From assembly GCF_902459705.1 (NCBI RefSeq), contig NZ_CABPRU010000017.1, positions 29,743 to 93,742 on the forward strand: a DNA stretch of 64,000 nt. Reading direction: 5' to 3'. The notes under the pieces are model-generated. The model was not told where the DNA came from, did not search any database, and saw nothing but the letters and a program-made list of their open reading frames with translations. The DNA comes from Pandoraea terrigena (GTDB lineage Bacteria > Pseudomonadota > Gammaproteobacteria > Burkholderiales > Burkholderiaceae). Below are positions 27,891 through 37,243 of the stretch, piece after piece; positions within the stretch are counted from its first letter, which is position 1; each line of letters starts with the position of its first letter. The translations under genes and the position numbers were made by a program.

Positions 27891-30176
27891 TTATTGGCGC
27901 ACGCAATCCACGAAATACTCCGGGCGTCCGTCCACATCCTCGACAACCAGACCGTGGATATCGGTGTGGAAGCCCGGGAAGCGATCGTTGAAGTCGCGCG
28001 CGAACCGCAGATATTCGATGATCGCGGCGTTGAAGCGCTCACCAGGAATCAGCAGGGGAATGCCCGGCGGGTACGGCGTGAGCAACACGCTCGTCACGCG
28101 GCCCTCGAGTTCGTCGATCGGCACCCGGTCGATCTGACGGTGCGCGAGCTTCGAGAACGCGTCGGTCGGCTTCATCGCGGGCTGCATGTCCGAGAGGTAC
28201 ATCTCGGTCGTCACGCGTGCGACGTCGTTCGCCTTGTACACGCTGTGGATCTGATCGCACAGATCGCGCAGGCCGATGCGCTCGTAGCGCGGGAACTTCG
28301 CCACGAACTCGGGCAGCACGCGCCACAGCGGGCGGTTGTGATCGTAATCGTCCTTGAACTGCTGCAGCTCGGTCACCATCGAGTTCCAGCGGCCCTTGGT
28401 GATGCCGATGGTAAACATGATGAAGAACGAATACAGGCCCGTTTTCTCGACGATGATGCCGTGTTCGGCCAGGTACTTGGTGACGATGGCGGCGGGAATA
28501 CCGCTCTCGCCGAACTCGCCGCCCACATCCAGCCCCGGCGTGATGATCGTCGCCTTGATCGGGTCGAGCATGTTGAAGCCATCGGCCAGATCGCCGAAGC
28601 CGTGCCAGCGCTCGTTCGCGCGCAGCACCCAGTCTTCACGCTGAATCGTGCCCTCGTCGCCCAGATGTTCCGGGCCCCAGACCGAGAACCACCACGAATC
28701 GCCATACTCGGCCGCCACCTTGCGCATGGCGCGGCGGAAGTCCAGCGCCTCGACGATCGACTCCTCCACCAGCGCCGTGCCGCCCGGCGGCTCCATCATG
28801 GCGGCCGCCACGTCGCACGAGGCAATGATCGCGTACTGCGGCGAGGTCGACGTGTGCATCAGGTACGCCTCGTTGAAGCGATAGGTGTCGAACGTGCGCG
28901 CTTCCGAATCCTGCACCACGATTTGCGAGGCCTGCGAAATGCCGGCAAGCAGCTTGTGCGTGGAGTGCGTGGCGTAGACCGTCGCCTCCGACGAGCGCGG
29001 ACGCCCTTCGCCAATGGCGTGCATGTCGCGGTAGAACTCGTGGAACGCCGCGTGCGGCAGCCAGGCTTCATCGAAGTGCAGCGTGTCGATGTTGTTGCCC
29101 AGCAGTTCCTTGATCATCTCGACGTTGTAGATCACGCCGTCGTAGGTGCTCTGCGTAATCGTCAGAATGCGTGGCTTGGCGTCCGGATCGCGTTCGAGCA
29201 CTTCGCGGGCGAACGGGTTCGCTTCGATCTTGGCGCGGATGACTTCCGGCTCGAATTCCGACTTCGGAATCGGGCCGATGATGCCAAGATGGTTGCGTGT
29301 CGGCGTGAGAAACACCGGCACGGCGCCCGTCATCGTGATCGCGTGCAGGATCGACTTGTGGCAGTTGCGGTCGACCACGACGATGTCGCCCGGCGCCACG
29401 GTGGCGTGCCACACGATCTTGTTCGAGGTCGATGTACCGTTCGTCACGAAGAACAGGTGATCGGCGTTGAAGATGCGTGCGGCATTGCGCTCCGACGCGC
29501 CTACCGGGCCGTTGTGGTCGAGCAATTGCCCCAGTTCTTCCACGGCGTTGCACACGTCCGCACGCAGCATGTTCTCGCCGAAGAACTGGTGGAACATCTG
29601 GCCCACCGGGCTCTTGAGGAACGCCACGCCGCCCGAGTGGCCCGGGCAATGCCACGAGTACGAACCGTCGGCCGCATAGTGCGTGAGCGAACGGAAGAAC
29701 GGCGGCGGCAGCGAGTCGAGGTACGACCTGGCTTCACGGATGATGTGACGCGCCACGAACTCCGGCGTGTCTTCGAACATGTGAATAAAGCCGTGCAGCT
29801 CGCGCAGGATGTCGTTCGGGATGTGGCGCGACGTGCGCGTCTCGCCATACAGGAAAATCGGAATGTCCGGGTTGCGACGACGCACTTCCTGCACGAACGC
29901 GCGCAGGTTGATGATGGCCAGCGCCAGTTCGCCCTCGCCTTCGCCGCCCGCTTCGCTCGAGAACGTGCCGAACTCGTCGTCGTCGATGGACAGGATGAAA
30001 CTCGATGCGCGGCTTGCCTGTTGCGCGAACGAGGTCAGGTCACCATAGCTCGTGAGACCGTTGACTTCCATGCCCTCGGCTTCAATGGCCTCCGCCAAGG
30101 AGCGAATCCCGGATCCCGAGATGTTTTCGGAGCGGAAGTCCTCGTCGATGATGACGATCGGAAAACGGAATTTCAT
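27891..30176 (-). CDS. Arginine/lysine/ornithine decarboxylase (fold-type I, PLP)
   Basis: A 761-residue PLP enzyme with the three-part architecture of inducible basic amino-acid decarboxylases. An N-terminal receiver-like wing domain (about 1-130) is followed by the large PLP domain with the GHSGGVAFLKSP loop, the HFDEAW aspartate and the HSTHKLLAG Schiff-base lysine near residue 408. The C-terminal domain carries TPYPPGIPLL. It decarboxylates arginine, lysine or ornithine, giving acid resistance or polyamines; the exact substrate cannot be assigned from sequence. ATG at 30176 follows AAGGA. It lies 105 bp downstream of dcd on the same strand with a hairpin between. No antiporter gene (adiC/cadB type) is adjacent. 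Confidence 0.92.
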   Translation of the reverse strand: MKFRFPIVIIDEDFRSENISGSGIRSLAEAIEAEGMEVNGLTSYGDLTSFAQQASRASSFILSIDDDEFGTFSSEAGGEGEGELALAIINLRAFVQEVRRRNPDIPIFLYGETRTSRHIPNDILRELHGFIHMFEDTPEFVARHIIREARSYLDSLPPPFFRSLTHYAADGSYSWHCPGHSGGVAFLKSPVGQMFHQFFGENMLRADVCNAVEELGQLLDHNGPVGASERNAARIFNADHLFFVTNGTSTSNKIVWHATVAPGDIVVVDRNCHKSILHAITMTGAVPVFLTPTRNHLGIIGPIPKSEFEPEVIRAKIEANPFAREVLERDPDAKPRILTITQSTYDGVIYNVEMIKELLGNNIDTLHFDEAWLPHAAFHEFYRDMHAIGEGRPRSSEATVYATHSTHKLLAGISQASQIVVQDSEARTFDTYRFNEAYLMHTSTSPQYAIIASCDVAAAMMEPPGGTALVEESIVEALDFRRAMRKVAAEYGDSWWFSVWGPEHLGDEGTIQREDWVLRANERWHGFGDLADGFNMLDPIKATIITPGLDVGGEFGESGIPAAIVTKYLAEHGIIVEKTGLYSFFIMFTIGITKGRWNSMVTELQQFKDDYDHNRPLWRVLPEFVAKFPRYERIGLRDLCDQIHSVYKANDVARVTTEMYLSDMQPAMKPTDAFSKLAHRQIDRVPIDELEGRVTSVLLTPYPPGIPLLIPGERFNAAIIEYLRFARDFNDRFPGFHTDIHGLVVEDVDGRPEYFVDCVRQ

Positions 30177-30191
30177 TGGCGTTCCTTCGAC

Positions 30192-30227
30192 AAAAGAACG
30201 AGCCACGGTCCGAGATGGCCGTGGCTC
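30192..30227 (-). terminator. Hairpin between dcd and the decarboxylase gene
   Basis: GAGCCACGG (30200-30208) pairs with CCGTGGCTC (30219-30227); on the minus strand it is followed by GUUCUUUU. It fits a terminator for dcd but lies only 15 bp before the decarboxylase start, so it could also attenuate read-through. Confidence 0.65.
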
Positions 30228-30281
30228 TTGGGCAGTGCGTTGTTGCGGGGGCTCACCGGTGGCGAGTGGAGCCTGCGCAGG

Positions 30282-30851
30282 CTAGGTTTTCGGCAGCGTG
30301 ACGCCACGCTGTCCCTGGTACTTCCCGCCGCGGTCCTTGTACGAGGTCTCGCAGACTTCGTCGGATTCGAAGAACAGCACCTGCGCCACACCCTCGTTGG
30401 CGTAGATCTTGGCCGGCAGCGGCGTGGTGTTCGAGAATTCCAGCGTCACGTAGCCCTCCCATTCAGGTTCGAACGGCGTCACGTTCACGATGATGCCGCA
30501 GCGGGCATACGTCGACTTGCCCAGGCACACGGTGAGCACATTGCGCGGAATGCGGAAGTACTCGACAGTGCGCGCGAGCGCGAACGAGTTCGGCGGAATG
30601 ATGCAGACCTCGCCGGAGAAATCGACAAACGATTTTTCGTCGAAGTTCTTCGGATCGACGATCGTCGAATTGATGTTCGTGAAGATCTTGAATTCAGCCG
30701 CACAGCGAATATCGTAGCCGTAACTCGACGTGCCATAGCTGACGATCTTCTGCCCGTCCTGGGATTGCCGGACCTGCGACGGCTCGAAGGGCTCGATCAT
30801 GCCGTGCGCCTCGGCCATACGCCGGATCCATTTGTCGGACTTGATACTCAT
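30282..30851 (-). CDS. dcd: dCTP deaminase
   Basis: A 189-residue enzyme converting dCTP to dUTP, the main source of dUMP for thymidylate synthesis. The family blocks are [24 protein letters not shown] with the catalytic glutamate, [30 protein letters not shown], and the C-terminal [19 protein letters not shown] lid. Length matches E. coli Dcd (about 193). ATG at 30851 is used rather than upstream in-frame codons. An AT-rich TAAAAT box 44 bp upstream may be the -10. Confidence 0.97.
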   Translation of the reverse strand: MSIKSDKWIRRMAEAHGMIEPFEPSQVRQSQDGQKIVSYGTSSYGYDIRCAAEFKIFTNINSTIVDPKNFDEKSFVDFSGEVCIIPPNSFALARTVEYFRIPRNVLTVCLGKSTYARCGIIVNVTPFEPEWEGYVTLEFSNTTPLPAKIYANEGVAQVLFFESDEVCETSYKDRGGKYQGQRGVTLPKT

Positions 30852-30974
30852 GTGTGGGCCTGAATGGGCGTAGTACGTGAAAAATTGGGCGTATTTTACG
30901 CGATTGTTGCGGTGCGGTGAGGTTTTCACGCGCACCGCGCCACACGGGGCCGCGCGGGGCCCTGCGCGCCGTCC

Positions 30975-32057
30975 TTACGTGTTCTGGACGACGATCGACG
31001 GAAACTTGCTTGTCATGTCCTTCTGACGCGCCGCGATCTTCACCGCCATCTTGCGGGCAATGGCCTTGTAGAGCGCTGCCACCCGGCCGGCCGGGTCGCC
31101 CACCACGCTCGGCATGCCGGCATCCGCATGCACACGGATGCTCATCTCCAGCGGCAGCTTGCCCAGCAGCTCGACGTCGAAATCGTGGCTCATGCGCTCG
31201 CCGCCGCCCACGCCGAAGATCGGCTCTTCATGCCCGCAGTTCGAGCAGATGTGGAGACTCATGTTCTCGATGAGACCGAGGATCGGCACGCCGACCTTCT
31301 CGAACATCTTGAGACCCTTGCGGGCATCGAGCAGCGCCAGGTCCTGCGGCGTGGTGACGATGACCGCGCCCGTGACCGGCACCTTCTGCGCGAGCGTGAG
31401 CTGGATGTCGCCCGTGCCCGGCGGCATGTCGACGATCAGGTAGTCGAGGTCGTGCCAATTCGTCTGGTTGAGCAGTTGCTCGAGCGCCTGCGTGACCATC
31501 GGGCCGCGCCAGACCATCGGATTGTCCGGCTCGATCAGGAAGCCGATCGAGCTGGCTTGCAGGCCGTGCGCCGTCATCGGTTCGAGCGTCTTGCCGTCTT
31601 TCGATTCGGGCTTGCCGTGAATGCCCAGCAGCGTCGGCAGCGACGGACCGTAGATGTCGGCGTCGAGAATGCCGACGTTAGCCCCCTCGGCCACCAGCGC
31701 CAGCGCCAGGTTTACGGCCGTGGTGCTCTTGCCCACGCCGCCCTTGCCCGACGCCACCGCCACGATGTTCTTCACGTTCGGCAGGAGCTTCACCCCGCGC
31801 TGCACCGCATGCGCCACGATTTTCTGGCTGATGTCGACGGCGACGCGCTCGACGCCGGGCAGCTTGCCCACGGCGTCGGTGATGCGCGCGCGCATGGCGT
31901 CGAACTGGCTCTTCGCGGGATAGCCGAACTCGATCTGGATGCCGACGTGACCATGCTCGGCCACGACCTGCTTCACGTATTTTCCGGCGATCAGGTCGAG
32001 CCCCGTGTCGGGATCGACGATGCCACGCAGCACTTCATTGATTTGGGCGACTTCCAT
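30975..32057 (-). CDS. apbC: Iron-sulfur cluster carrier protein ApbC/Mrp
   Basis: A 360-residue P-loop NTPase of the Mrp/NBP35 family that carries and transfers Fe-S clusters in the cytoplasm. Residues 1-85 are a MIP18/DUF59 domain, the deviant Walker A GKGGVGKS is at 104-111, and the cluster-binding CxxC is Cys271 and Cys274 in HICSNCGHEEPIFG. ATG at 32057 is chosen; an upstream 15-residue extension has no ribosome site. It is monocistronic, facing dcd tail-to-head with 123 bp between. Confidence 0.95.
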   Translation of the reverse strand: MEVAQINEVLRGIVDPDTGLDLIAGKYVKQVVAEHGHVGIQIEFGYPAKSQFDAMRARITDAVGKLPGVERVAVDISQKIVAHAVQRGVKLLPNVKNIVAVASGKGGVGKSTTAVNLALALVAEGANVGILDADIYGPSLPTLLGIHGKPESKDGKTLEPMTAHGLQASSIGFLIEPDNPMVWRGPMVTQALEQLLNQTNWHDLDYLIVDMPPGTGDIQLTLAQKVPVTGAVIVTTPQDLALLDARKGLKMFEKVGVPILGLIENMSLHICSNCGHEEPIFGVGGGERMSHDFDVELLGKLPLEMSIRVHADAGMPSVVGDPAGRVAALYKAIARKMAVKIAARQKDMTSKFPSIVVQNT

Positions 32058-32332
32058 ATGGGTCTCTCGCTCTGTCGAGGCCCGCCGGGAAAGGCCCGGC
32101 AAGCGCTAACAACTTGTAACATCCGTGGCGCACGCTCTCGATTAGCATGCGAGGCGCGCGTGTTTTGGGGAACCCGCCGACGTGGCAATCTGTCCTTGCC
32201 TGCGGTTGACACTCAGCGCTATTGTAAAAGACCGTGCGCCAGCGGGTTCAAAACCCCTGCGACGCACGCGTGCTTCGGCGAAGTGCTCACGCGTTGTTTC
32301 ACGACTGCCAGCTAATCGATAAGGAGCCTCAC

Positions 32333-32977
32333 ATGAATAAAAACTCTCTGCGCGCTTGCGCGCTCGTCCTGACCGCTGCTGCCATGCTGGCCGGGTGCCA
32401 GACGCAACAGGGCACCAACACGGCGGTTGGCACCGGCGTCGGTGCGGCAGTTGGGGCGGGACTGGGCAACCTCATCGGAGGCAACACGACGGGCACGCTG
32501 ATCGGTGCTGCCGTGGGTGCGGCCGCTGGCGGCGCGACGGGGTACAACTGGAGCGCCATCAAGAATACTTTGGGCGGCCACACGGCCGGCACGGGCACCA
32601 CGATCTCCGAGCAGCCGGACGGCTCGCTCAAGGTCGCCGTCCCAAGCGACGTGACGTTCGACACCGGCCGGGCCGACATCAAGCCGAACTTCCGCGCCGT
32701 GCTCAACGACGTCGCCGCGTCGCTCAACCAGAATCCCGGGGTTACGGCCAACATCGTGGGCCATACCGACAGCACGGGCGGAGACCGCATCAACATCCCC
32801 CTCTCGCAAAACCGCGCATCCAACGTCATCCAGTATCTGAACAGCCGCGGTATTGCGATGAACCGCATGAGCGGCACCGGCGTCGGATCGAGCCAACCGG
32901 TCGCCTCGGATGCCACCGCCGCCGGCCGCGCCCAGAACCGCCGTGTCGAAATCCTGCTGCACGCACCGCGCGGCTGA
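32333..32977 (+). CDS. OmpA-family outer-membrane lipoprotein with glycine zipper
   Basis: A 214-residue envelope protein. A lipoprotein signal ends at LAGC with the lipidated Cys22. Residues about 30-72 are a glycine-zipper segment (GVGAAVGAGLGNLIGG, GAAVGAAAGGATGY), and residues about 100-212 are an OmpA-like peptidoglycan-binding domain (FDTGRADIKPNF, GHTDSTGGDRINIPLSQNRA, NRRVEILL). It probably tethers the outer membrane to peptidoglycan. This is the YiaD/Pal-like layout, but it is not within a tol-pal operon. AAGGAG precedes the ATG. Confidence 0.92.
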   Translation: MNKNSLRACALVLTAAAMLAGCQTQQGTNTAVGTGVGAAVGAGLGNLIGGNTTGTLIGAAVGAAAGGATGYNWSAIKNTLGGHTAGTGTTISEQPDGSLKVAVPSDVTFDTGRADIKPNFRAVLNDVAASLNQNPGVTANIVGHTDSTGGDRINIPLSQNRASNVIQYLNSRGIAMNRMSGTGVGSSQPVASDATAAGRAQNRRVEILLHAPRG

Positions 32978-33154
32978 TCGTCTCTCGATACCCTGCCCGC
33001 CCGTCCTGCGCCGTTCGCGCTTTCCGCGCTTTGGCATTTGACCGCCGGAATGCATGCTCGGCCCGCCGGGCATGCGTTTGCGCGAAGCCTATCCGCAGTA
33101 TGGTGCGGTGCAGCATCGAAAGTCGGCCCATCCGTTGAACTAAACTCACGTCGC

Positions 33155-33261
33155 ATCGCTCAGACCTTTCGGAAGTGCCTACCGTGGGCGCTTCCATCTC
33201 CTCTTTGTTATTGACGTTACGTGTGCCTAGTTAAGCCGGAACCTGGTTCCGGCTTTTTTTT
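33155..33261 (+). ncRNA. Candidate small RNA with two hairpins and terminator upstream of metG
   Basis: In the 444-bp gap between the OmpA-like gene and metG lie two stems. GGAAGTGCC/GGCGCTTCC (about 33171-33195) contains one G-U pair. AAGCCGGAA/TTCCGGCTT (33233-33241 with 33247-33255) is followed by an eight-U tract to 33261. The single strand between them begins with AUCUCCUCUUUG, complementary to Shine-Dalgarno sequences. The terminator is 256 bp beyond the OmpA stop, too far to be only that gene's end. The 5' end is not defined, and no homologue is recognised. Confidence 0.4.
33233..33261 (+). terminator. Strong Rho-independent terminator before metG
   Basis: A 9-bp stem AAGCCGGAA/TTCCGGCTT with a five-base loop is followed by a run of eight U. 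It ends either the OmpA-like transcript or a separate small RNA. Confidence 0.88.
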
Positions 33262-33421
33262 GGTCGCACCGCAGGCGTCATCGCAACGATCGATGATGGC
33301 GCCGGCCGGGCCATCTCCCGGCCCGGCCGGATTCACTCGGCGGGTCGCCCGGTTGGGCGTCAATCCGCCCCGCCTGCTAGAATCGTCCTTTCCCGGTTCC
33401 CTCAACGCACAGTCGATCCTC

Positions 33422-35530
33422 ATGTCCCGCCGCATTCTTGTCACCTCCGCCCTGCCGTACGCCAATGGCCAGATTCACATCGGCCACCTGGTCGAATACA
33501 TCCAGACCGACATCTGGGTACGGTTCATGCGGATGCAGGGCCATGAGGTCTACTACGTCGGCGCAGACGACACGCACGGCACGCCCGTCATGCTGCGCGC
33601 CGAGAAGGAAGGCCTTACCCCCCGACAATTGATCGAGCGCGTCTGGAAGGAACACAAGCGTGACTTCGACAGCTTCGGCATTTCGTTCGATAACTACTAC
33701 TCGACCGATTCCGAGGAAAACCGCGAACTGTCCGAAGGCGTCTACCTCGCCCTCAAGGACCAGGGCCTGATCGAAGCCCGCGATATCGAACAGGCGTATG
33801 ACCCGGTCAAGGAAATGTTCCTGCCGGATCGCTTCATCAAGGGCGAATGTCCGAAATGCGGCGCCAAGGACCAGTACGGCGATTCGTGCGAAGTCTGCGG
33901 TTCGACCTACGCGCCAACCGACCTGCTCAACCCGTACTCGGTGGTCTCGGGCGCCACGCCGGTGCGCAAGACGTCGACGCATTACTTCTTCAAGCTCTCG
34001 GACAAGCGCTGCGAGCAGTTCCTGCGGCAGTGGGTGGCGGGCCTCGCCCAACCCGAAGCCGCCAACAAAATGAAGGAATGGCTCGGCGAAGACGGCGAAT
34101 CGACGCTGGCCGACTGGGATATCTCGCGCGACGCCCCGTACTTCGGCTTCGAGATTCCGGGCGCCCCGGGCAAGTATTTCTATGTGTGGCTCGACGCACC
34201 GGTCGGCTACTACGCCAGTTTCAAGAACCTGTGTGCGCAACGCGGGATGAACTTCGACGAATGGGTCAAGCCAGGTTCGACGACCGAGCAGTACCACTTC
34301 ATCGGCAAGGACATCCTGTACTTCCACACACTGTTCTGGCCCGCGATGCTCGAGTTCTCGGGCCATCGCACGCCGACCAACGTGTTCGCCCACGGCTTCC
34401 TGACCGTGGACGGCCAGAAGATGTCGAAGTCGCGCGGCACGTTCATCACGGCGCAGAGCTTTATCGACACCGGGCTCAATCCGGAATGGCTGCGTTACTA
34501 CATCGGCGCCAAGCTCGGCAACACGATGGAAGACCTCGACCTGAACCTCGACGACTTCATCGCGCGCGTGAACAGCGATCTGGTAGGCAAGTACGTGAAC
34601 ATCGCCAGCCGCGCGGCGGGCTTCCTGATCAAGCGCTTTGACGGCCGCGTGTCGCCGCACGCCATGCAGGCGCCGCTGCTCGCGCAGTTGCGCGCCGCCG
34701 CCCCGCAGATCGCTGCGCACTACGAAGCGCGCGAGTTCGGCAAGGCGCTGCGTCTGGTGATGGAACAGGCCGATGCCGTGAACGGTTACGTCGACACGGT
34801 CAAGCCGTGGGATCTGGCGAAGGATCCGGCGCAGACCGCCGCGCTGCACGAGGCCTGCTCGGTATGCCTTGAGGCATTCCGTCTGCTCACCTTGTACCTC
34901 AAGCCGGTGCTGCCCGCGACGGCCGAGGCCGTGGAGCGCTTCCTGAACATCGCCCCGCAAGCGTGGCAGGATGTGAGCCGTCCGCTCACCGCCGACACCG
35001 CAATCGCCGCGTACAAGCATTTGATGACGCGCGTCGAAGGCAAGCAGGTCGAAGCCTTGCTCGCCGCCAACCGCGACTCGCTGCAAGCAACCGCACCGGT
35101 GGCCGAGGCCGCCACCGCGAAGGGCAAGGACAAGGCCGCCAAGGCATCGGAGAAGGCTGAGAAGTCCGGGACAAGCGCCGACGCCGGTCTCATCAACATC
35201 GACGACTTCGCCAAGATCGATTTGCGTATCGCACGCATTGTCGATTGCAAGGCGGTCGACGGGTCGGACAAGCTGCTTCAACTCACGCTCGACGTGGGCG
35301 AAGCGCAAACGCGCAACGTCTTCTCCGGGATCAAGTCCGCGTATCCGCAGCCCGAGGCGCTGGTGGGCAAGCTCACGGTGATGGTGGCCAACCTCGCGCC
35401 GCGCAAGATGAAGTTCGGCATGTCCGAAGGCATGGTGCTCGCGGCTTCGGCCACCGACGAGAAGGTCGAACCGGGCCTCTACATCCTCGAGCCGCACGAC
35501 GGCGCGAAGCCGGGCATGCGCGTCAAATAA
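33422..35530 (+). CDS. metG: Methionyl-tRNA synthetase with C-terminal tRNA-binding domain
   Basis: A 702-residue class I synthetase charging tRNA-Met and initiator tRNA. The HIGH motif is at 19-22 (GQIHIGHL) and KMSKS lies near residue 338 ([12 protein letters not shown]). The zinc-knuckle cysteines are in CPKCGAKDQ and CEVCGS, placing it in the MetG1 (E. coli-like) group. After a Lys/Ala-rich linker near residue 565-580, residues about 590-702 form the Trbp111-like dimerising tRNA-binding domain ([17 protein letters not shown]). ATG at 33422 is chosen; the upstream in-frame extension covers the terminator. A TAGAAT -10-like box lies about 40 bp upstream. Confidence 0.97.
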   Translation: MSRRILVTSALPYANGQIHIGHLVEYIQTDIWVRFMRMQGHEVYYVGADDTHGTPVMLRAEKEGLTPRQLIERVWKEHKRDFDSFGISFDNYYSTDSEENRELSEGVYLALKDQGLIEARDIEQAYDPVKEMFLPDRFIKGECPKCGAKDQYGDSCEVCGSTYAPTDLLNPYSVVSGATPVRKTSTHYFFKLSDKRCEQFLRQWVAGLAQPEAANKMKEWLGEDGESTLADWDISRDAPYFGFEIPGAPGKYFYVWLDAPVGYYASFKNLCAQRGMNFDEWVKPGSTTEQYHFIGKDILYFHTLFWPAMLEFSGHRTPTNVFAHGFLTVDGQKMSKSRGTFITAQSFIDTGLNPEWLRYYIGAKLGNTMEDLDLNLDDFIARVNSDLVGKYVNIASRAAGFLIKRFDGRVSPHAMQAPLLAQLRAAAPQIAAHYEAREFGKALRLVMEQADAVNGYVDTVKPWDLAKDPAQTAALHEACSVCLEAFRLLTLYLKPVLPATAEAVERFLNIAPQAWQDVSRPLTADTAIAAYKHLMTRVEGKQVEALLAANRDSLQATAPVAEAATAKGKDKAAKASEKAEKSGTSADAGLINIDDFAKIDLRIARIVDCKAVDGSDKLLQLTLDVGEAQTRNVFSGIKSAYPQPEALVGKLTVMVANLAPRKMKFGMSEGMVLAASATDEKVEPGLYILEPHDGAKPGMRVK

Positions 35531-35593
35531 GGCGCCAACGCCCCCTCGGGAACGCCGGCCGCGTCTCACGACAAGGCGCGCGCGTCCCACCGC

Positions 35594-35636
35594 AAACACC
35601 CCGAATGCCGGTCATCGCGTCCGGCCCGGGGTGTTT
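35594..35636 (+). terminator. Rho-independent terminator of metG
   Basis: AAACACCCCG (35594-35603) pairs with CGGGGTGTTT (35627-35636), enclosing a GCCGG/CCGGC inner stem, and is followed by U residues. With its A-rich left arm it could also act on the convergent Lrp-type gene. Confidence 0.8.
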
Positions 35637-35693
35637 TTTCATGCCGGCGCACCCAGTGTCGGCGCTCGAGGGTGACGACCAGAGGCCGGCTGG

Positions 35694-36155
35694 CTAGCGC
35701 AAGTGATCCACGGGTAACGCCGTCGTGAATTTCACGGTTTCCATCGAGAAGCTCGCGCTAATGTCCTGCAGATCCGCCACGCGGATGAGCTTTTTGTAGA
35801 AACGGTCGTACGCAGCGATGTCCGGCAGGTACACCTTGAGCAGATAGTCGATCTCGCCGGCCATCCGGTGGATCTCCACGATTTCAGGCAATTCCCGTGC
35901 GCCCGCCACGAAGCGGACCATCCAGTCCTCGCTGTGCGTCGCTGCCTTGATGAACACGAACGCCGTGACGCGCAGATCGAGCTGCTGAGGGTCGCACAGC
36001 GTGACCTGCCCGGTGATGACGCCGTTTTCGCGCAGACGTTGCACGCGCCGCCAACAGGGCGTCGGCGACAGATGCACCGACTCGGCCAGCTCACCTAACG
36101 AGCGCGAGGCATCGGCTTGCAGATTTTCGAGAATTGCGAGATCGGTTTTGTCCAC
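35694..36155 (-). CDS. Lrp/AsnC-family transcriptional regulator
   Basis: A 153-residue regulator. The N-terminal helix-turn-helix (KTDLAILENLQADASRSLGELAESVHLSPTPCWRRVQRL) is followed by a RAM/AsnC ligand-binding domain (EIVEIHRMAGEIDYLLKVYLPDIAAYDRFYKKLI). The start chosen is GTG at 36155, which has AGGTG seven bases upstream and gives the usual MDKTDLAIL beginning. A TTG at 36185 would add ten residues. It is divergent from a small DUF6356 gene, 117 bp away. The target is unknown; no amino-acid catabolic gene is adjacent. Confidence 0.88.
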   Translation of the reverse strand: MDKTDLAILENLQADASRSLGELAESVHLSPTPCWRRVQRLRENGVITGQVTLCDPQQLDLRVTAFVFIKAATHSEDWMVRFVAGARELPEIVEIHRMAGEIDYLLKVYLPDIAAYDRFYKKLIRVADLQDISASFSMETVKFTTALPVDHLR

Positions 36156-36272
36156 GGGTGCCACCTGGAGGGAAAATTTTTCCAAATCCTACCCGATTCG
36201 GCGGTAAGTTTGAAAGCCTTTACCTTTCACTGGCAAGTAAACTTCAGAAACATTCCGAAAACTGGGCGCACC

Positions 36273-36536
36273 ATGAAAATCTTCACTCAACATCCCGCCT
36301 CGGTTGGCGAAAATTACCTCCAGCATATGGGATCGGCGATGTCCTTCGCGCTGCCCTTGCTGGTCGCGTGCCTGGCCTGCGTCGTACATGCACTGCTGCC
36401 GTTCCTGTTCGAAAAGACGGGAAGCCGAATCATCGTTCGCCTGCACGAACGCATGGTGACGCATCGCGACCGACGCGCCAAACCCGCTACCCAAACCGCG
36501 AAGGCGGATGTCCAACAATCGCGGGCGACGCCCTAA
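36273..36536 (+). CDS. Small DUF6356-type membrane protein
   Basis: An 87-residue protein beginning MKIFTQHPASVGENYLQHM. One membrane segment (SFALPLLVACLACVVHALLPFLF, about 27-49) is followed by a basic tail. The HPxSVGExYxxHxxxA N-terminus and the LPFLFxxTGS(R) stretch match small proteins grouped as DUF6356. No function is known for the family. It is divergent from the Lrp/AsnC regulator and could be its target. No strong Shine-Dalgarno is visible. Confidence 0.75.
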   Translation: MKIFTQHPASVGENYLQHMGSAMSFALPLLVACLACVVHALLPFLFEKTGSRIIVRLHERMVTHRDRRAKPATQTAKADVQQSRATP

Positions 36537-36582
36537 GGTCAAGTCAACCACGCCGCGCCACCGGCGTTCGCTGCACGTCCGG

Positions 36583-37188
36583 TCAGGGACGTTCCGACGC
36601 CGGATCCGGCGAACGCGACGTGACCGTCACCCGACCGTCGGGGCCGAAGTGTGCATTGAACATGCCCGGCGTGTTGACGCCGTCTTCCAGCCAGCGCCAG
36701 CTCCACACCGTCTCCTGCTTCAATCGGTACGCGGCAATGGTCGTCGGCTTGCCGAGCAGACGCCGCACGTCGTCCTGCGACATGCCCGGCCGCACCTGCG
36801 CGAAGTTCTCCGCCGAGAGCGCCTGGATCACGCCGCGCAGCTTTCCATCTGGCGCGATATCGACCATGTAGGTCCGCAGGCCGCCCGGCGCGCGGGGATA
36901 CTCGAGCCGCCGCGAACCGTCGTCGTTTTCCCAGACGATTTCCGGCTTGCCCATCTGGTCGCGCACTTGCGCCTCGGTCGTCACCCCCGGCGTGAGGTTG
37001 CGCAGCAGCATGTCGTCCGGCTTGACGGCATTGAATGTATCGCGCGCTTTTTCGCGCATCTTGTCGATCTGCTGCTGGTCGCAGCCAAACAGACCCAGCA
37101 GACTCGCGAACAATCCCATGGCCACTCCCCAACGAAGACCTCGGCGCAGCCCCTGCGCCGAGTGAACAAAACTGCGCGACGTTGTCAT
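36583..37188 (-). CDS. Lipoprotein with two BamE/SmpA-like repeats
   Basis: A 201-residue lipoprotein with a signal peptide ending LGLFGC (lipidated Cys36). The mature part has two similar segments. The first is LTPGVTTEAQVRDQMGKPEIVW (about residue 65) and the second is VRPGMSQDDVRRLLGKPTTIA (about residue 130), each followed by a tryptophan- or tyrosine-rich strand. The pG(M/V)(T/S)..(D/Q)VR..(L/M)GKP pattern is that of BamE/SmpA lipoproteins, which have one copy. It is 55 bp downstream of tamB on the same strand, suggesting a role in outer-membrane protein assembly. Not the canonical BamE. Confidence 0.82.
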   Translation of the reverse strand: MTTSRSFVHSAQGLRRGLRWGVAMGLFASLLGLFGCDQQQIDKMREKARDTFNAVKPDDMLLRNLTPGVTTEAQVRDQMGKPEIVWENDDGSRRLEYPRAPGGLRTYMVDIAPDGKLRGVIQALSAENFAQVRPGMSQDDVRRLLGKPTTIAAYRLKQETVWSWRWLEDGVNTPGMFNAHFGPDGRVTVTSRSPDPASERP

Positions 37189-37243
37189 CGGTAACGCCTC
37201 CTTTTCCCGTTTTTCTGCCGCCCCGCTCTGCTGCCCCCTTCGG

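Noticed and set aside
27720..30863. 1047-codon open frame on the plus strand
   Set aside because: It is the antisense shadow of the decarboxylase and dcd genes; both have clear family motifs on the minus strand.
32203..32230. TTGACA followed by TAAAAG as promoter of the OmpA-like lipoprotein gene
   Set aside because: The spacer is only 13 bp, outside the workable 16-19 range.
32234..32270. tRNA T-arm-like sequence GGGTTCAAAACCC upstream of the OmpA-like gene
   Set aside because: No acceptor, D or anticodon arms can be built around it.
33377..35599. 740-codon open frame on the minus strand
   Set aside because: Antisense to metG, with an Arg/Val/His-rich translation and no domain.
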